Numbered from the stretch's first letter, positions 1 through 7,240 are shown. The stretch is DNA of 8,761 bases from Fusobacteriota bacterium (GCA_023399505.1 JAEWOZ010000084.1:1-8761), one strand, 5' to 3'. A program made the numbers and translations. The notes: generated from the sequence alone by a model not told the origin.

Positions 1-501
1 GTTAATGAAAGAGAAGAAGATGAGTGGACACCGCTAATGATAGCATCTCAGGATGGTCATACTGAGACAGTAAAATTATTATTAGAAAAAGGAGCTGGTG
101 TTAATGATAAGAATAATAACGGCTTGACAGCATTGATGATAGCATCTCAGGAGGGTCATACTGAAACAGTAAAGTTATTGATAGATATGGGTGCTAGTGC
201 TAATGAAAGAGAAGAAGATAAAGAATGGACATCATTAATGGTAGCATCTCAGAAAGGTCATACTGAGACAGTAAAGTTATTAATAGATATGGGTGCCAAT
301 GTTAATGATAAAAACAATGATAGTTGGACAGCATTGATGATAGCATCTCAGAAAGGTCATACTGAAACTTTAAAATTGCTAATAGATGAAGAGGCTAATG
401 TTAATGAAAGAGAAGAGGATGAGTGGACAGCATTAATGATAGCATCTTATAATGGTCACATTGAAACAGTAAAATTGCTAGTAGATAGAGGTGCTATTAT
501 A
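1..501 (+). repeat. Tandem ankyrin-coding DNA repeats, about 99-102 bp each
   Basis: Five in-frame units share the core GCATCT(CAG)..GGTCATACTGA. The GGTCA cores begin at 55, 154, 256, 355 and 454, giving steps of 99, 102, 99 and 99 bp. The linkers alternate: type A (NEREED) begins at 4, 202 and 403, and type B (NDKNN) begins at 103 and 304. The higher-order period is therefore about 198-201 bp. Similarity at the nucleotide level, and not just the protein level, points to recent duplication or gene conversion. The array probably extends left of the window. Confidence 0.9.
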
Positions 502-2121
502 GACGAAAGAGTAGGTTATACGTGGTTAAGTAACGGTAAATCAGCTTTGACATTAGCACATGAGAAAAACTATAAAGAAATTATTGAATTATTATTGTCA
601 AAAGGAGCCGATACAAGAGGAATTAAGGATATTATTTTGGAAGATATATTAATTAATAATATAAAAAACAACAAAATAAGTAACTGTTTAATAATGATAA
701 AAAAATATGGTAACAAAATAAACTACAAATATAAGGATGAAAAAAATAATAATTTTCTACACTACGCTGCAAGTACTAGTAATATCCTATTGTTCGAAGA
801 ATTTTTAAATAAGGGATGTGATATAAATTTTATGAACAGTAAAAATGAAACCCCTTTATATAAAGCTTTATGTGTAGAAAATATAAATGAAGATTTTATA
901 CTTTATTTAATAGGTAAAGAAGCTATACTTAGTCCAAGAGGTCTTATAAATGGTCAAGAATTAATTACAATTCTCCTACCATATGAAAAGTTATTTAGTA
1001 ATTTAATACTAGAACCTCTTGCTAAAAAAATGTTCGGGAAATTCGTTATAAATAATGAAGATAAGAATATATTAAAAGAATTAAAATATATATTAAATTT
1101 AAAAGATGAAGATTTTGGAAATGAAAAAGAGATGATAAATTATATAAAAAATGTCTTTTTACTCAAAAATGGTAATTTAAATCTGATTTTAGAAGAAATA
1201 GAAAATATAAAAATAGGGAGAGAAGATTTAGTAGATTTTGATTTAGATGCTGATTATATCCTAGGAGCAGCTTTTGACTTAGGGCAAGATGAGTATTATG
1301 GAAATGAAGATAATGGTATAGAAAACATTAGAGAAACTTTCAAGCATAAACTTATAGACATAGTTCAAACAAAAGCTCCTAAAGCTATGCCCTCAGAAGA
1401 TGCAACAGACCATCAAAAGGCACAATATGTAAAATATTTAACTAAAAAAAGACTAAGATTACTAAGCTTGAGGTTAAGTGGAATGCCTGAAAATCAAAGA
1501 AAAGAAAACCTAGGATGGGTGATGAATAATATCCTTACCAACTTATCATGCCATACAGGAACATTAGTAGCTATTAATCATGCAGTTAATTGTCTATTAG
1601 GTAATGACAATGAAGTTTTCTTAAAAGATATAATAAATAAAGAGCTTATGTTATACAGAATATCTTTATTAGAAGAAACAGCTATAAAACATCTAGACAA
1701 TAAATGCACTTCAATTATGTTAGATGAGATGGGAAGAGAAGCAGGAAGAGATAAAGGGTTATATACTGAGCATATGAAAGCATATTTAGTAATGGATTTA
1801 TATGAAGAACTAAAAGTAACAGGACTATATGAAAAAGATTTTAAATATATTTACGATAAAGCTTTAGTAATTAAAGAGGTTAAAAGATTATATAAAGAGA
1901 GAGCATTAGATTATATAGTAAAACACATAAGGGAAAATAGGTCCTTAAATAATAAAGTAATAGAGTATTTAGAAAAGGATATATTTAAAAATAGAAAGTT
2001 AGAGAGAGAAGAAAATCCAACAGTATTTCATATAGAAAACTTTATTTATGATGAGGATTTGACTAGTTTAACTAAAGAGGCAATTATAGCTTTGTTAATA
2101 CATTTTAAATTGCTAAAATAG
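1..2121 (+). CDS. Ankyrin-repeat protein with unrecognised C-terminal domain (5' end outside window)
   Basis: The frame is open from base 1, and residues 2-9 (NEREEDEW) recur as the linker of later repeats, so the gene starts upstream. The first internal ATG, at 37, lies inside a repeat and is not the start. Numbering from base 1 gives 706 residues. Residues 1-167 are five close ankyrin units of the form W-T-A-L-M-I-A-S-Q-x-G-H-T-E-T-V-K-L-L, with the GH pair at 19, 52, 86, 119 and 152. A sixth, diverged unit follows at about 179-211. After a spacer that may be a decayed repeat come two more units, at about 249-313. Residues from about 315 to 706 are mostly charged and helical, match no family I recognise, and include NLGWVMNNILTNLSCHTGT around W506. 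Ankyrin repeats are protein-binding scaffolds, so a role in binding a protein partner is likely, with the specific activity perhaps in the C-terminal part. Export cannot be judged because the N-terminus is missing. No convincing intrinsic terminator follows the stop codon. Confidence 0.9.
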   Translation, partial: VNEREEDEWTPLMIASQDGHTETVKLLLEKGAGVNDKNNNGLTALMIASQEGHTETVKLLIDMGASANEREEDKEWTSLMVASQKGHTETVKLLIDMGANVNDKNNDSWTALMIASQKGHTETLKLLIDEEANVNEREEDEWTALMIASYNGHIETVKLLVDRGAIIDERVGYTWLSNGKSALTLAHEKNYKEIIELLLSKGADTRGIKDIILEDILINNIKNNKISNCLIMIKKYGNKINYKYKDEKNNNFLHYAASTSNILLFEEFLNKGCDINFMNSKNETPLYKALCVENINEDFILYLIGKEAILSPRGLINGQELITILLPYEKLFSNLILEPLAKKMFGKFVINNEDKNILKELKYILNLKDEDFGNEKEMINYIKNVFLLKNGNLNLILEEIENIKIGREDLVDFDLDADYILGAAFDLGQDEYYGNEDNGIENIRETFKHKLIDIVQTKAPKAMPSEDATDHQKAQYVKYLTKKRLRLLSLRLSGMPENQRKENLGWVMNNILTNLSCHTGTLVAINHAVNCLLGNDNEVFLKDIINKELMLYRISLLEETAIKHLDNKCTSIMLDEMGREAGRDKGLYTEHMKAYLVMDLYEELKVTGLYEKDFKYIYDKALVIKEVKRLYKERALDYIVKHIRENRSLNNKVIEYLEKDIFKNRKLEREENPTVFHIENFIYDEDLTSLTKEAIIALLIHFKLLK

Positions 2122-2418
2122 AAGATCAAAAGTTCTTTTAATAATTATAAATAATAATTGCAAAATTGCTGTCAAACTATAAGGGATATCGAATTCAATT
2201 ATTTATTGAAGCTTCCTTAATAAACACTTAATCTAACATTCCAGACTTTATTAAATTCAAAAATTTGATCTGACCTCACGTTTTAATAATGATGTTTTCA
2301 AGATTAACATTAGTCATTATTTAAAATTGAAATAATTTAACAAAGTAGGAGAAATTATTAATATAAAAATTAATAAATTTAATAAAACGCTTTAAGCCAC
2401 TATACGTGTGTAAAATTC

Positions 2419-2469
2419 AATATTATTTTCAAATAATATTCTTGATATTTTTAAAAATTTTAAAAATAT
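2419..2469. repeat. Pair of adjacent A/T-only inverted repeats
   Basis: At 2419-2440, AATATTATTT and AAATAATATT are perfect 10-base complements around a 2-base centre. At 2445-2469, a 25-base near-perfect palindrome has 12-base arms (ATATTTTTAAAA and its complement) around one central base. Only four bases separate the two. They could be regulator-binding sites, cruciform-prone DNA or weak RNA hairpins. They lack the G/C-rich stem of an intrinsic terminator. Some A/T palindromes are expected by chance in DNA this rich in A and T. Confidence 0.45.
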
Positions 2470-2476
2470 TTTGGAC

Positions 2477-2535
2477 TTTCTCCTTCGAATTTCTAAATTA
2501 TTAATGAAAATAATAATTTTCAGAAAACGGAGGAA
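2477..2535 (+). promoter_or_regulatory. Possible Shine-Dalgarno-masking leader structure
   Basis: UUUCUCC at 2477-2483 can pair with GGAGGAA at 2529-2535 (seven pairs, one of them G-U), which would cover the ribosome binding site of the gene at 2544. Between them, AAATTATTA (2495-2503) and TAATAATTT (2511-2519) form a nine-pair hairpin. A competing hairpin TGAAAA/TTTTCA (2505-2522) uses part of the same bases. This requires transcription to start upstream of 2477, which is not established. The pairing is seen in the sequence, but the regulatory role is inference. Confidence 0.25.
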
Positions 2536-2543
2536 AATTTTTT

Positions 2544-3083
2544 ATGTACATTTTACTTTTATTATTTTCAATTTCATGTTTAAAGGTGCCTACTAATGAA
2601 GAGCTGGTAAAGAAATATAGCTTAAAGAGGGGTTCAGATGAGGGTGAAGTTTTAAAATTTAAAAATAACGCTCAAGCTGAAGAGTTTCTTAAAAAGCTAA
2701 AGTCTTTAAGCCAACAACCTGACAAACAATATAGAATAATTACTAAAGGAGAAACTTACGAATTTATTGCTGAGAGAGGAATAGGCTTAAATATTCAAAT
2801 TGGTGATAAAAGCTACGGATATTTAAAAGCTGTTCTTACAGGAGTAGTAGAAACAGAAAAAAATTCTGAGGGAAAAATTCTTATAAAAAGTTGTCAGCAT
2901 ACCATGGGATTAGTAGGAGTTCCATTAGGAACTACTTTAGAAAATGTTTTAACATGGCATGAAATTAATGAAAACAAAGTGAAAATTTTCGGAAAAGGTA
3001 TAGTTAAATCTAAATTACTTATAGGAGAAATTTATACCTATTCTGAAGAGATAAAATTAGTTATCGAAAAAGAAATTAATTAA
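2544..3083 (+). CDS. Small secreted protein, candidate lipoprotein, unknown function
   Basis: This 179-residue protein has a short hydrophobic N-terminus (residues 2-10) ending at Cys12 (FSISC). It reads like a minimal lipoprotein signal, although it lacks the usual basic residues before the hydrophobic run and the residue at -3 is Ser rather than Leu. The start is fixed by an in-frame TAA at 2514 and by GGAGG at 2529-2533, ten bases before the ATG, so no longer signal is available in this frame. The mature part is Lys/Glu-rich and includes a helical stretch at about 43-56. Its most distinctive segment runs from about 117 to 140 (SCQHTMGLVGVPLGTT, then a WHE). I recognise no family. It is a single-gene unit with a leader upstream and a strong terminator at its stop codon. 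An envelope location is inferred from the N-terminus only. Confidence 0.75.
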   Translation: MYILLLLFSISCLKVPTNEELVKKYSLKRGSDEGEVLKFKNNAQAEEFLKKLKSLSQQPDKQYRIITKGETYEFIAERGIGLNIQIGDKSYGYLKAVLTGVVETEKNSEGKILIKSCQHTMGLVGVPLGTTLENVLTWHEINENKVKIFGKGIVKSKLLIGEIYTYSEEIKLVIEKEIN

Positions 3084-3110
3084 AAACACCTTTTACGGTG
3101 TTTTTATTTT
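3082..3110 (+). terminator. Rho-independent terminator
   Basis: A perfect nine-pair stem AAAAACACC (3082-3090) and GGTGTTTTT (3097-3105) encloses the loop TTTTAC and is followed by ATTTT. The stem begins within the TAA stop of the preceding gene. The A-tract on the left could also let it work on the opposite strand, but no gene there needs it. Confidence 0.9.
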
Positions 3111-3116
3111 AAAAAT

Positions 3117-3145
3117 TTGCCAATAAATTTAATTAAAGGTATAAT
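3117..3145 (+). promoter_or_regulatory. Sigma-70-type promoter for the peptidase operon
   Basis: A -35 element TTGCCA (3117-3122, five of six consensus bases) is followed by a 17 bp spacer and a perfect -10 TATAAT (3140-3145). Transcription should begin near 3152, giving a leader of about 27 bases. The -35 lies only six bases after the preceding terminator. The Shine-Dalgarno AAGGAAG just before the ATG at 3179 completes the unit. Confidence 0.85.
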
Positions 3146-3178
3146 TTTTACTAATTAAATTTAAAAGGAAGTATCAAA

Positions 3179-4237
3179 ATGAATAGATTGAATAAAGTAA
3201 GAGACCTAATGAAAGAAAAAAATTTAGATGCAATTTTGATTACATCTATGCCTAATATATTTTATTTTTCAAATTTTAAAGGGACTTATGGGAATTTACT
3301 AATACTAAAAGATAAAACCATCCTTTTCACTGACAATAGATATAAATTAATAGCTGAAAAGACCTTAAAGAATAGCGAAATAGAACTAGTTATTACAACT
3401 GGAATCTTAAAAGATTTAAAAAATTTTACAAAGAAAAATTATAAAATAGGAATCGAAGATATGAATTTACCTATATCAGCTTATTTTAATTTAAAAAATA
3501 GCATAGATAGTGAAATTGTTTTTTTAGGAAGTGATTTGTCGAATTTGAGAATGCCTAAAGAAAAAGATGAAATTGAAAAATTAACTAATGCTATTAAGAT
3601 TGCTGAAAAATCCTTAGAACAGTTGTTAGGAAAAATAAAATTAGATATGAGTGAAAAAGAGATAGCTAATAAATTAGAATATCTTTTAATGGAGAATGGT
3701 GCTGAAGAGAGATCATTTGAGACAATTGTAGCTTCAGGAATAAATTCTGCTCTCCCTCATGCAAGAGCTTCTTCAAAAAAGTTAGAAAAAGGTGAATTTT
3801 TAAAAATTGATTTTGGAGCTTATTATGAAGGATACGCTTCTGATATAACAAGAACTTTTGTTTTAGGAAAAGCTTCCAATAAGCATCTAGAGATATATAA
3901 TGCAGTTAAAGAGGCAAATCTATTAGGAATTAAAAGTGCTAAAGAGGGTATAACCTTTCAAGAACTACATAAAAAGGTTAAAGAATTTCTAGATAGCAAA
4001 GGATATGGTCAATATTTTACTCACTCTTTAGGTCATGGCTTAGGTATTGAAGTTCATGAATATCCTTATGCAGCAATGGATGAAATTTTAAAAGAAAATA
4101 TGATTATAACTATAGAACCTGGAATTTATATAGAAAATTTTGGAGGAGTTAGGATTGAAGATGATATCTTAATTACAAAAGAAGAGCCTAAGGTTTTAAC
4201 CAATTTCCCAAAAAATTTAATAGAATTAGATATTTAG
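3179..4237 (+). CDS. M24-family metallopeptidase (Xaa-Pro aminopeptidase/dipeptidase type)
   Basis: This 352-residue cytoplasmic enzyme probably removes residues from proline-containing peptides. It has the two-domain layout of the family: a creatinase-type N-terminal domain (about 3-125) and a pita-bread catalytic domain (about 133-345). The expected di-metal ligands are all visible: Asp211 in KIDFGA, Asp222 in SDITRTF, His286 in GHGLG, Glu313 in IEPGIY and Glu327 in RIEDD. The conserved active-site histidines are His194 (PHARAS) and His293 (VHEYP). The length is normal for the short bacterial form and nothing is missing. It is the first gene after a near-consensus promoter and is followed 13 bp later by tldD, suggesting joint expression of two peptide-degrading enzymes. 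Whether it acts as an aminopeptidase (PepP-like) or a dipeptidase (PepQ-like) cannot be told from the sequence, so no symbol is given. Confidence 0.95.
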   Translation: MNRLNKVRDLMKEKNLDAILITSMPNIFYFSNFKGTYGNLLILKDKTILFTDNRYKLIAEKTLKNSEIELVITTGILKDLKNFTKKNYKIGIEDMNLPISAYFNLKNSIDSEIVFLGSDLSNLRMPKEKDEIEKLTNAIKIAEKSLEQLLGKIKLDMSEKEIANKLEYLLMENGAEERSFETIVASGINSALPHARASSKKLEKGEFLKIDFGAYYEGYASDITRTFVLGKASNKHLEIYNAVKEANLLGIKSAKEGITFQELHKKVKEFLDSKGYGQYFTHSLGHGLGIEVHEYPYAAMDEILKENMIITIEPGIYIENFGGVRIEDDILITKEEPKVLTNFPKNLIELDI

Positions 4238-4250
4238 GAGGGGATAAAAA

Positions 4251-5642
4251 ATGAATATAAAGGAATACAACAATTTAATTATGGATAAGCTTAATCAACT
4301 AGAAGAAATTTACCCTTTTGCTTATGCTTTTATACAATCTTCACAAGATTTTTATGTGAGATCTTCTACTAAAGAAGATTCTATATCTTTTAATCCTATA
4401 AATGTAGGAGCCGTTATTAAGATATTTAATGGCGAAAGTTTTTATGAATATGCTTTTTCTCCTATATCAGAACAAAAGATTCTAGAAGCTTTTAATTATT
4501 TCAAAGAATTATCTTCGCAAATAAAAATTGTTAGAACTGAGATAAAAAGTGAGCAAAAGATAAAAAAAGATTTTTATCAAAAATGTGAAATAGATCCTCT
4601 TACTTTCAACGAACTAGACTACTTAAAAGAGTCCAAAAAATTAAGAGAAAAAATAGAGAAAATGAGTAACAAAATAGTACAAGTTAGGACTAATCTTGGA
4701 TATAAAATTACAGAAGAGGTTTATTTAAGCACTAGAAAGGAACTCTATCAAAAGCTTTATAGGTTTGATAACATATACAGTATTATTTTTAATAATGGTG
4801 AAAAATCTTCGGAGATATTTGGTGGGCATTCCAAAATAGGAGGATTTGAGCATGCAAATTTGGATTTTGCTATTGTTGAAAAAGATGTTAAAAATGGAGA
4901 GATAATATTAGAAGCTCCTCGTTTAAACCCTGGGATCTATGATTGTATATTTGCACCAGGACTTTCAGGAATGCTTGCTCATGAAGCCTTTGGTCATGGT
5001 ACAGAGACAGATATGTTTCTTAAAAAAAGAGCTAAAGCTGAAGAATTTCTAGGACAAAAAGTAGCATTTGAAAAACTCAATATGTGGGATTCTGCTGCAT
5101 TATCTGATAATGTTAATGCATCTGGCTCTTTCTTCTTTGATCATGAAGGAAAGTTATCAGAAGCAACTCAAATTATAAAAGATGGAGTATTAGTTTCAGC
5201 TATAAGTGACTTATATTCATCTTACAAATTGAAATTAAATAAAACTTCTAATGGAAGATCAGAAAGCTTTTTAAATAAAGTTTACGCTAGAATGACAAAT
5301 ACCTACTTTGAAGCAGGAGAAGACAAACTAGAAGATATGATTAAATCTATAAAATATGGATTTTTAGTAGATTATGCTACTAACGGGATGGAAGATCCTA
5401 AAGGATGGGGTATGCAATTAGAGGCACTTTATGCAGAAGAAATAATAGAAGGTAAGCTTAGCGGAAAAGTATATTCTCCCGTTATAATAACAGGTTATGT
5501 CCCTGACACATTAAAAAGTATAAGTATGATCTCAGATTATTTTGAACTTGTCTCAATGGGATACTGCGGAAAAGGACATAAAGAATGGGTTAAAGTCACT
5601 GATGGAGGGCCTTACTTAAAACTAAGGGCTTGTTTAGCATAA
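4251..5642 (+). CDS. tldD: TldD family metalloprotease
   Basis: This is a 463-residue member of the TldD/PmbA family. The catalytic motif HExxxH is present as HEAFGH (His244, Glu245, His249), which separates TldD from its TldE/PmbA partner, which lacks it. A C-terminal Cys461 (LRACLA) matches the conserved third metal ligand of the family. Other family-like segments are NASGSFFFDHEG, GRSESFLNKVYARMTNTY and the GYCGKGH near the end. Known family members pair with TldE and cleave unfolded or small peptides, for example microcin B17 leader processing and CcdA degradation in E. coli. No tldE/pmbA lies in the window, so the partner must be elsewhere or absent. Translation is strong: AGGAGGGG begins in the stop codon of the upstream peptidase gene. 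Full length and apparently intact. Confidence 0.95.
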   Translation: MNIKEYNNLIMDKLNQLEEIYPFAYAFIQSSQDFYVRSSTKEDSISFNPINVGAVIKIFNGESFYEYAFSPISEQKILEAFNYFKELSSQIKIVRTEIKSEQKIKKDFYQKCEIDPLTFNELDYLKESKKLREKIEKMSNKIVQVRTNLGYKITEEVYLSTRKELYQKLYRFDNIYSIIFNNGEKSSEIFGGHSKIGGFEHANLDFAIVEKDVKNGEIILEAPRLNPGIYDCIFAPGLSGMLAHEAFGHGTETDMFLKKRAKAEEFLGQKVAFEKLNMWDSAALSDNVNASGSFFFDHEGKLSEATQIIKDGVLVSAISDLYSSYKLKLNKTSNGRSESFLNKVYARMTNTYFEAGEDKLEDMIKSIKYGFLVDYATNGMEDPKGWGMQLEALYAEEIIEGKLSGKVYSPVIITGYVPDTLKSISMISDYFELVSMGYCGKGHKEWVKVTDGGPYLKLRACLA

Positions 5643-5651
5643 AGGAACTAT

Positions 5652-6110
5652 ATGTATTTAATATTTTATTTTATTTATACTCTTTCACTTTTATCTTTTG
5701 ATATTAATATAAAAAAACAATTGATAAAAGACACTAAACTTTATAGTGATGTTAAAAATACTTTTTTAGTATCTACTCTCAAGAAAAATAGTTATGTATT
5801 TATATTAAAAGAACTTCTAAACCACTATTATGTAAAAACATTAGATAATAAAAAAGGCTATCTTCCAAAAGATGCATTAAGAGATTTTATCGTAAAAAAA
5901 TCTTTAGGATATATTATTTTAAATCAAAAGTGTAATATATTTGCAGATAAAGAATTAAAGCATTTCTTAGGATTAGCAGATCCTAAAGAAAAAATTCTAA
6001 TTGAAAGTTATGAGATTTTAAAAGACAAAACACTTTTTAAAACAATTTATGGTTTTTATGTTTTAGTTGAAAAGGGAAAATATCTACTTAAAAGGAAAAA
6101 AGATGTCTAA
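5652..6110 (+). CDS. Small secreted protein with SH3-like segment(s)
   Basis: This 152-residue protein has a hydrophobic N-terminus (about 1-16, MYLIFYFIYTLSLLSF), with no basic start, that could be a signal peptide or an anchor. Residues 22-76 read like a bacterial SH3 domain: a short beta start KDTKLYSDV, a central YVFILKELLNHYYVKT, and the closing KKGYLPKDAL, which resembles the usual G-W/Y-V-x-x-x-x-L ending. A second, weaker beta-rich copy may occupy 84-146. SH3-like domains in bacteria often bind cell-wall peptides, so an envelope role is plausible. AAAGGAA (5641-5647) overlaps the tldD stop, and the ATG follows nine bases after that stop. The 3' end overlaps the next gene by eight bases. 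The family assignment rests on pattern only. Confidence 0.7.
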   Translation: MYLIFYFIYTLSLLSFDINIKKQLIKDTKLYSDVKNTFLVSTLKKNSYVFILKELLNHYYVKTLDNKKGYLPKDALRDFIVKKSLGYIILNQKCNIFADKELKHFLGLADPKEKILIESYEILKDKTLFKTIYGFYVLVEKGKYLLKRKKDV

Positions 6111-7239
6111 TTTAAATCAAAAAATTTATTTTTTATCACTTCAAAAATTTCTCCCCTTTGATGAGCTTATCTCTTTTTTAAATTTAACTAAAGAAGATGT
6201 AATTTCTCTAACTGAAAAATATTCTAGAGTATATTGCGAGGAGCAAGAGAAATATTTTGATGATATTATAGCTAAAAAATTTATTTTAATGCCTGAAGTT
6301 TTAAATTTTATTCTTTCCAATAGGAGTAATAAAAAATTTAGGTTAAATGATATTTTAAAAGAATTTAAAGTTGAAAAAAGCTATTTAATTAACTTTTTAT
6401 ACTATTTAATAAAAATTCAACCTAAGTTAGCTATAATACTATATATAAATGATAACTTTCTAGAAGAAGTTAAGGAAGAAATTAAGAAAAGTGCTATTGA
6501 GCGTCTGACTACTGAGATTAAACTTTTTAGAAACAGCAAAGAAAGAACTTCTCAATTAATAGAAAATGCGCAAGAAAAAAGTATTGAAGAGCTTTCTCTA
6601 ATGTTTGGATGCTCTCCATTTATAGTAGAAGAAGAGCTAACTCATTTAGGCAAAGGTGGCTTTTGGAATAATGAAAATATTAGGAAAAATTATCCTTTTT
6701 TCATAGGTTCTAATGAAAAATGTTTTTCTAAAGTAGAAATTTTGTATTTAATTAATAACAAATTTTTAGATAGAGCAATTTTAGCTGATAGAGTCAAAAC
6801 AAGTGTAAAGAGTTTAGAAGAATTTTATAAAATTTTAGAAACTATTAATCTAAAAGAAGAAATTATTATTAAATTTGTTTTAAGTGATGAATTCTTCTTA
6901 TCTAATGAATGGCTTAAAGTAAACACTCTTGTAAATTTGAAAAAAGATAATAGTAGTTATTTATTCAATTACTCCTTTAAAGATCTCTTCGAGGAAAAAG
7001 AGTTAAAAGATTTTTTGGAAATAAAAGATAATTATTCTTTAAAATTTAGTAAAATTGAAAACGAATTAAAAAATTTTGAAAGTAGTAACTATCTATTCGT
7101 TACAAATTTAGGAAATAAATATCTAGGGAGAATTATCTACGAAAATGACTCCTATAAAGCTATACGTGAAGCTGCTAATGACAATACAATTCTATTAGAT
7201 AACAAAGAAATTTTTCTATATAAAAAATTGAAGGCTTAA
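6103..7239 (+). CDS. Unrecognised protein with repeated helix-turn-helix-like segments
   Basis: This 378-residue protein starts at ATG 6103, which has AAAGGA (6091-6096) at good spacing and overlaps the previous gene by eight bases. An in-frame TTG at 6067 could start a 390-residue form but has no Shine-Dalgarno site. No signal peptide or membrane segment is seen, so it is probably cytoplasmic. Four segments have the helix-turn-helix rhythm: about 17-40 (LPFDELISFLNLTKEDV), 79-100 (FRLNDILKEFKVEKSYL), 158-181 (SIEELSLMFGCSPFIVEEEL, the best) and 218-244 (LDRAILADRVKTSVKSL). The C-terminus (about 328-378) looks beta-rich. Tandem segments of this kind would suit a DNA-binding or transcription-related protein, but I recognise no family. 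The next gene is 1 bp away and also has a helix-turn-helix-like region. Confidence 0.8.
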   Translation: MSNLNQKIYFLSLQKFLPFDELISFLNLTKEDVISLTEKYSRVYCEEQEKYFDDIIAKKFILMPEVLNFILSNRSNKKFRLNDILKEFKVEKSYLINFLYYLIKIQPKLAIILYINDNFLEEVKEEIKKSAIERLTTEIKLFRNSKERTSQLIENAQEKSIEELSLMFGCSPFIVEEELTHLGKGGFWNNENIRKNYPFFIGSNEKCFSKVEILYLINNKFLDRAILADRVKTSVKSLEEFYKILETINLKEEIIIKFVLSDEFFLSNEWLKVNTLVNLKKDNSSYLFNYSFKDLFEEKELKDFLEIKDNYSLKFSKIENELKNFESSNYLFVTNLGNKYLGRIIYENDSYKAIREAANDNTILLDNKEIFLYKKLKA

Positions 7240-7240
7240 A

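Larger units (their letters stand above)
2122..2543. other. Gene-free A+T-rich intergenic region
   Basis: All six frames are closed by frequent stops and no gene of useful length is seen. Contents: an imperfect hairpin TTCAAT/ATTGAA at 2194-2210; A/T-only inverted repeats at 2316-2336, 2419-2440, 2445-2469 and 2495-2519; and a Shine-Dalgarno GGAGG at 2529-2533 for the next gene. Promoter candidates for that gene are weak. TTGGAC (2471) with TAAATT (2494) has 17 bp spacing but matches consensus poorly. TTTAAC (2336) with TAATAT (2359) also has 17 bp spacing. I cannot choose between them. Because no terminator is evident after the ankyrin gene, readthrough is possible. Confidence 0.7.

Noticed and set aside
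37..39. ATG at 37 as start of the ankyrin protein
   Set aside because: The frame is open to base 1 and codes for a recognisable ankyrin linker and helix upstream, so the ATG is internal and the gene begins outside the window.
2144..2175. Minus-strand TTGACA (2170-2175) and TATAAT (2144-2149)
   Set aside because: The spacer is 20 bp, too long for a good promoter, and no minus-strand gene follows. It would only run antisense into the ankyrin gene.
2186..2196. GATATCGAATTC-like string resembling a cloning-vector polylinker
   Set aside because: The run of restriction-like sites is brief and merges into ordinary A+T-rich sequence on both sides with no further vector sequence. It is most likely coincidence.
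2194..2215. TTCAAT/ATTGAA hairpin as terminator of the ankyrin gene
   Set aside because: The stem is short and A/T-rich with a bulge, and no T-run follows, so it does not meet the form of an intrinsic terminator.
2213..2275. Short minus-strand open stretch beginning with GTG
   Set aside because: Only about 20 codons, with no ribosome binding site and no recognisable product. I considered a decayed transposase end but could not support it.
3666..3851. 61-codon minus-strand reading frame
   Set aside because: It lies fully inside the M24 peptidase gene opposite conserved catalytic sequence. It is a shadow frame with no support of its own.
6067..6102. TTG start giving a 390-residue version of the HTH-like protein
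   Set aside because: No Shine-Dalgarno site precedes the TTG, whereas ATG 6103 has AAAGGA at proper spacing and a typical eight-base overlap.
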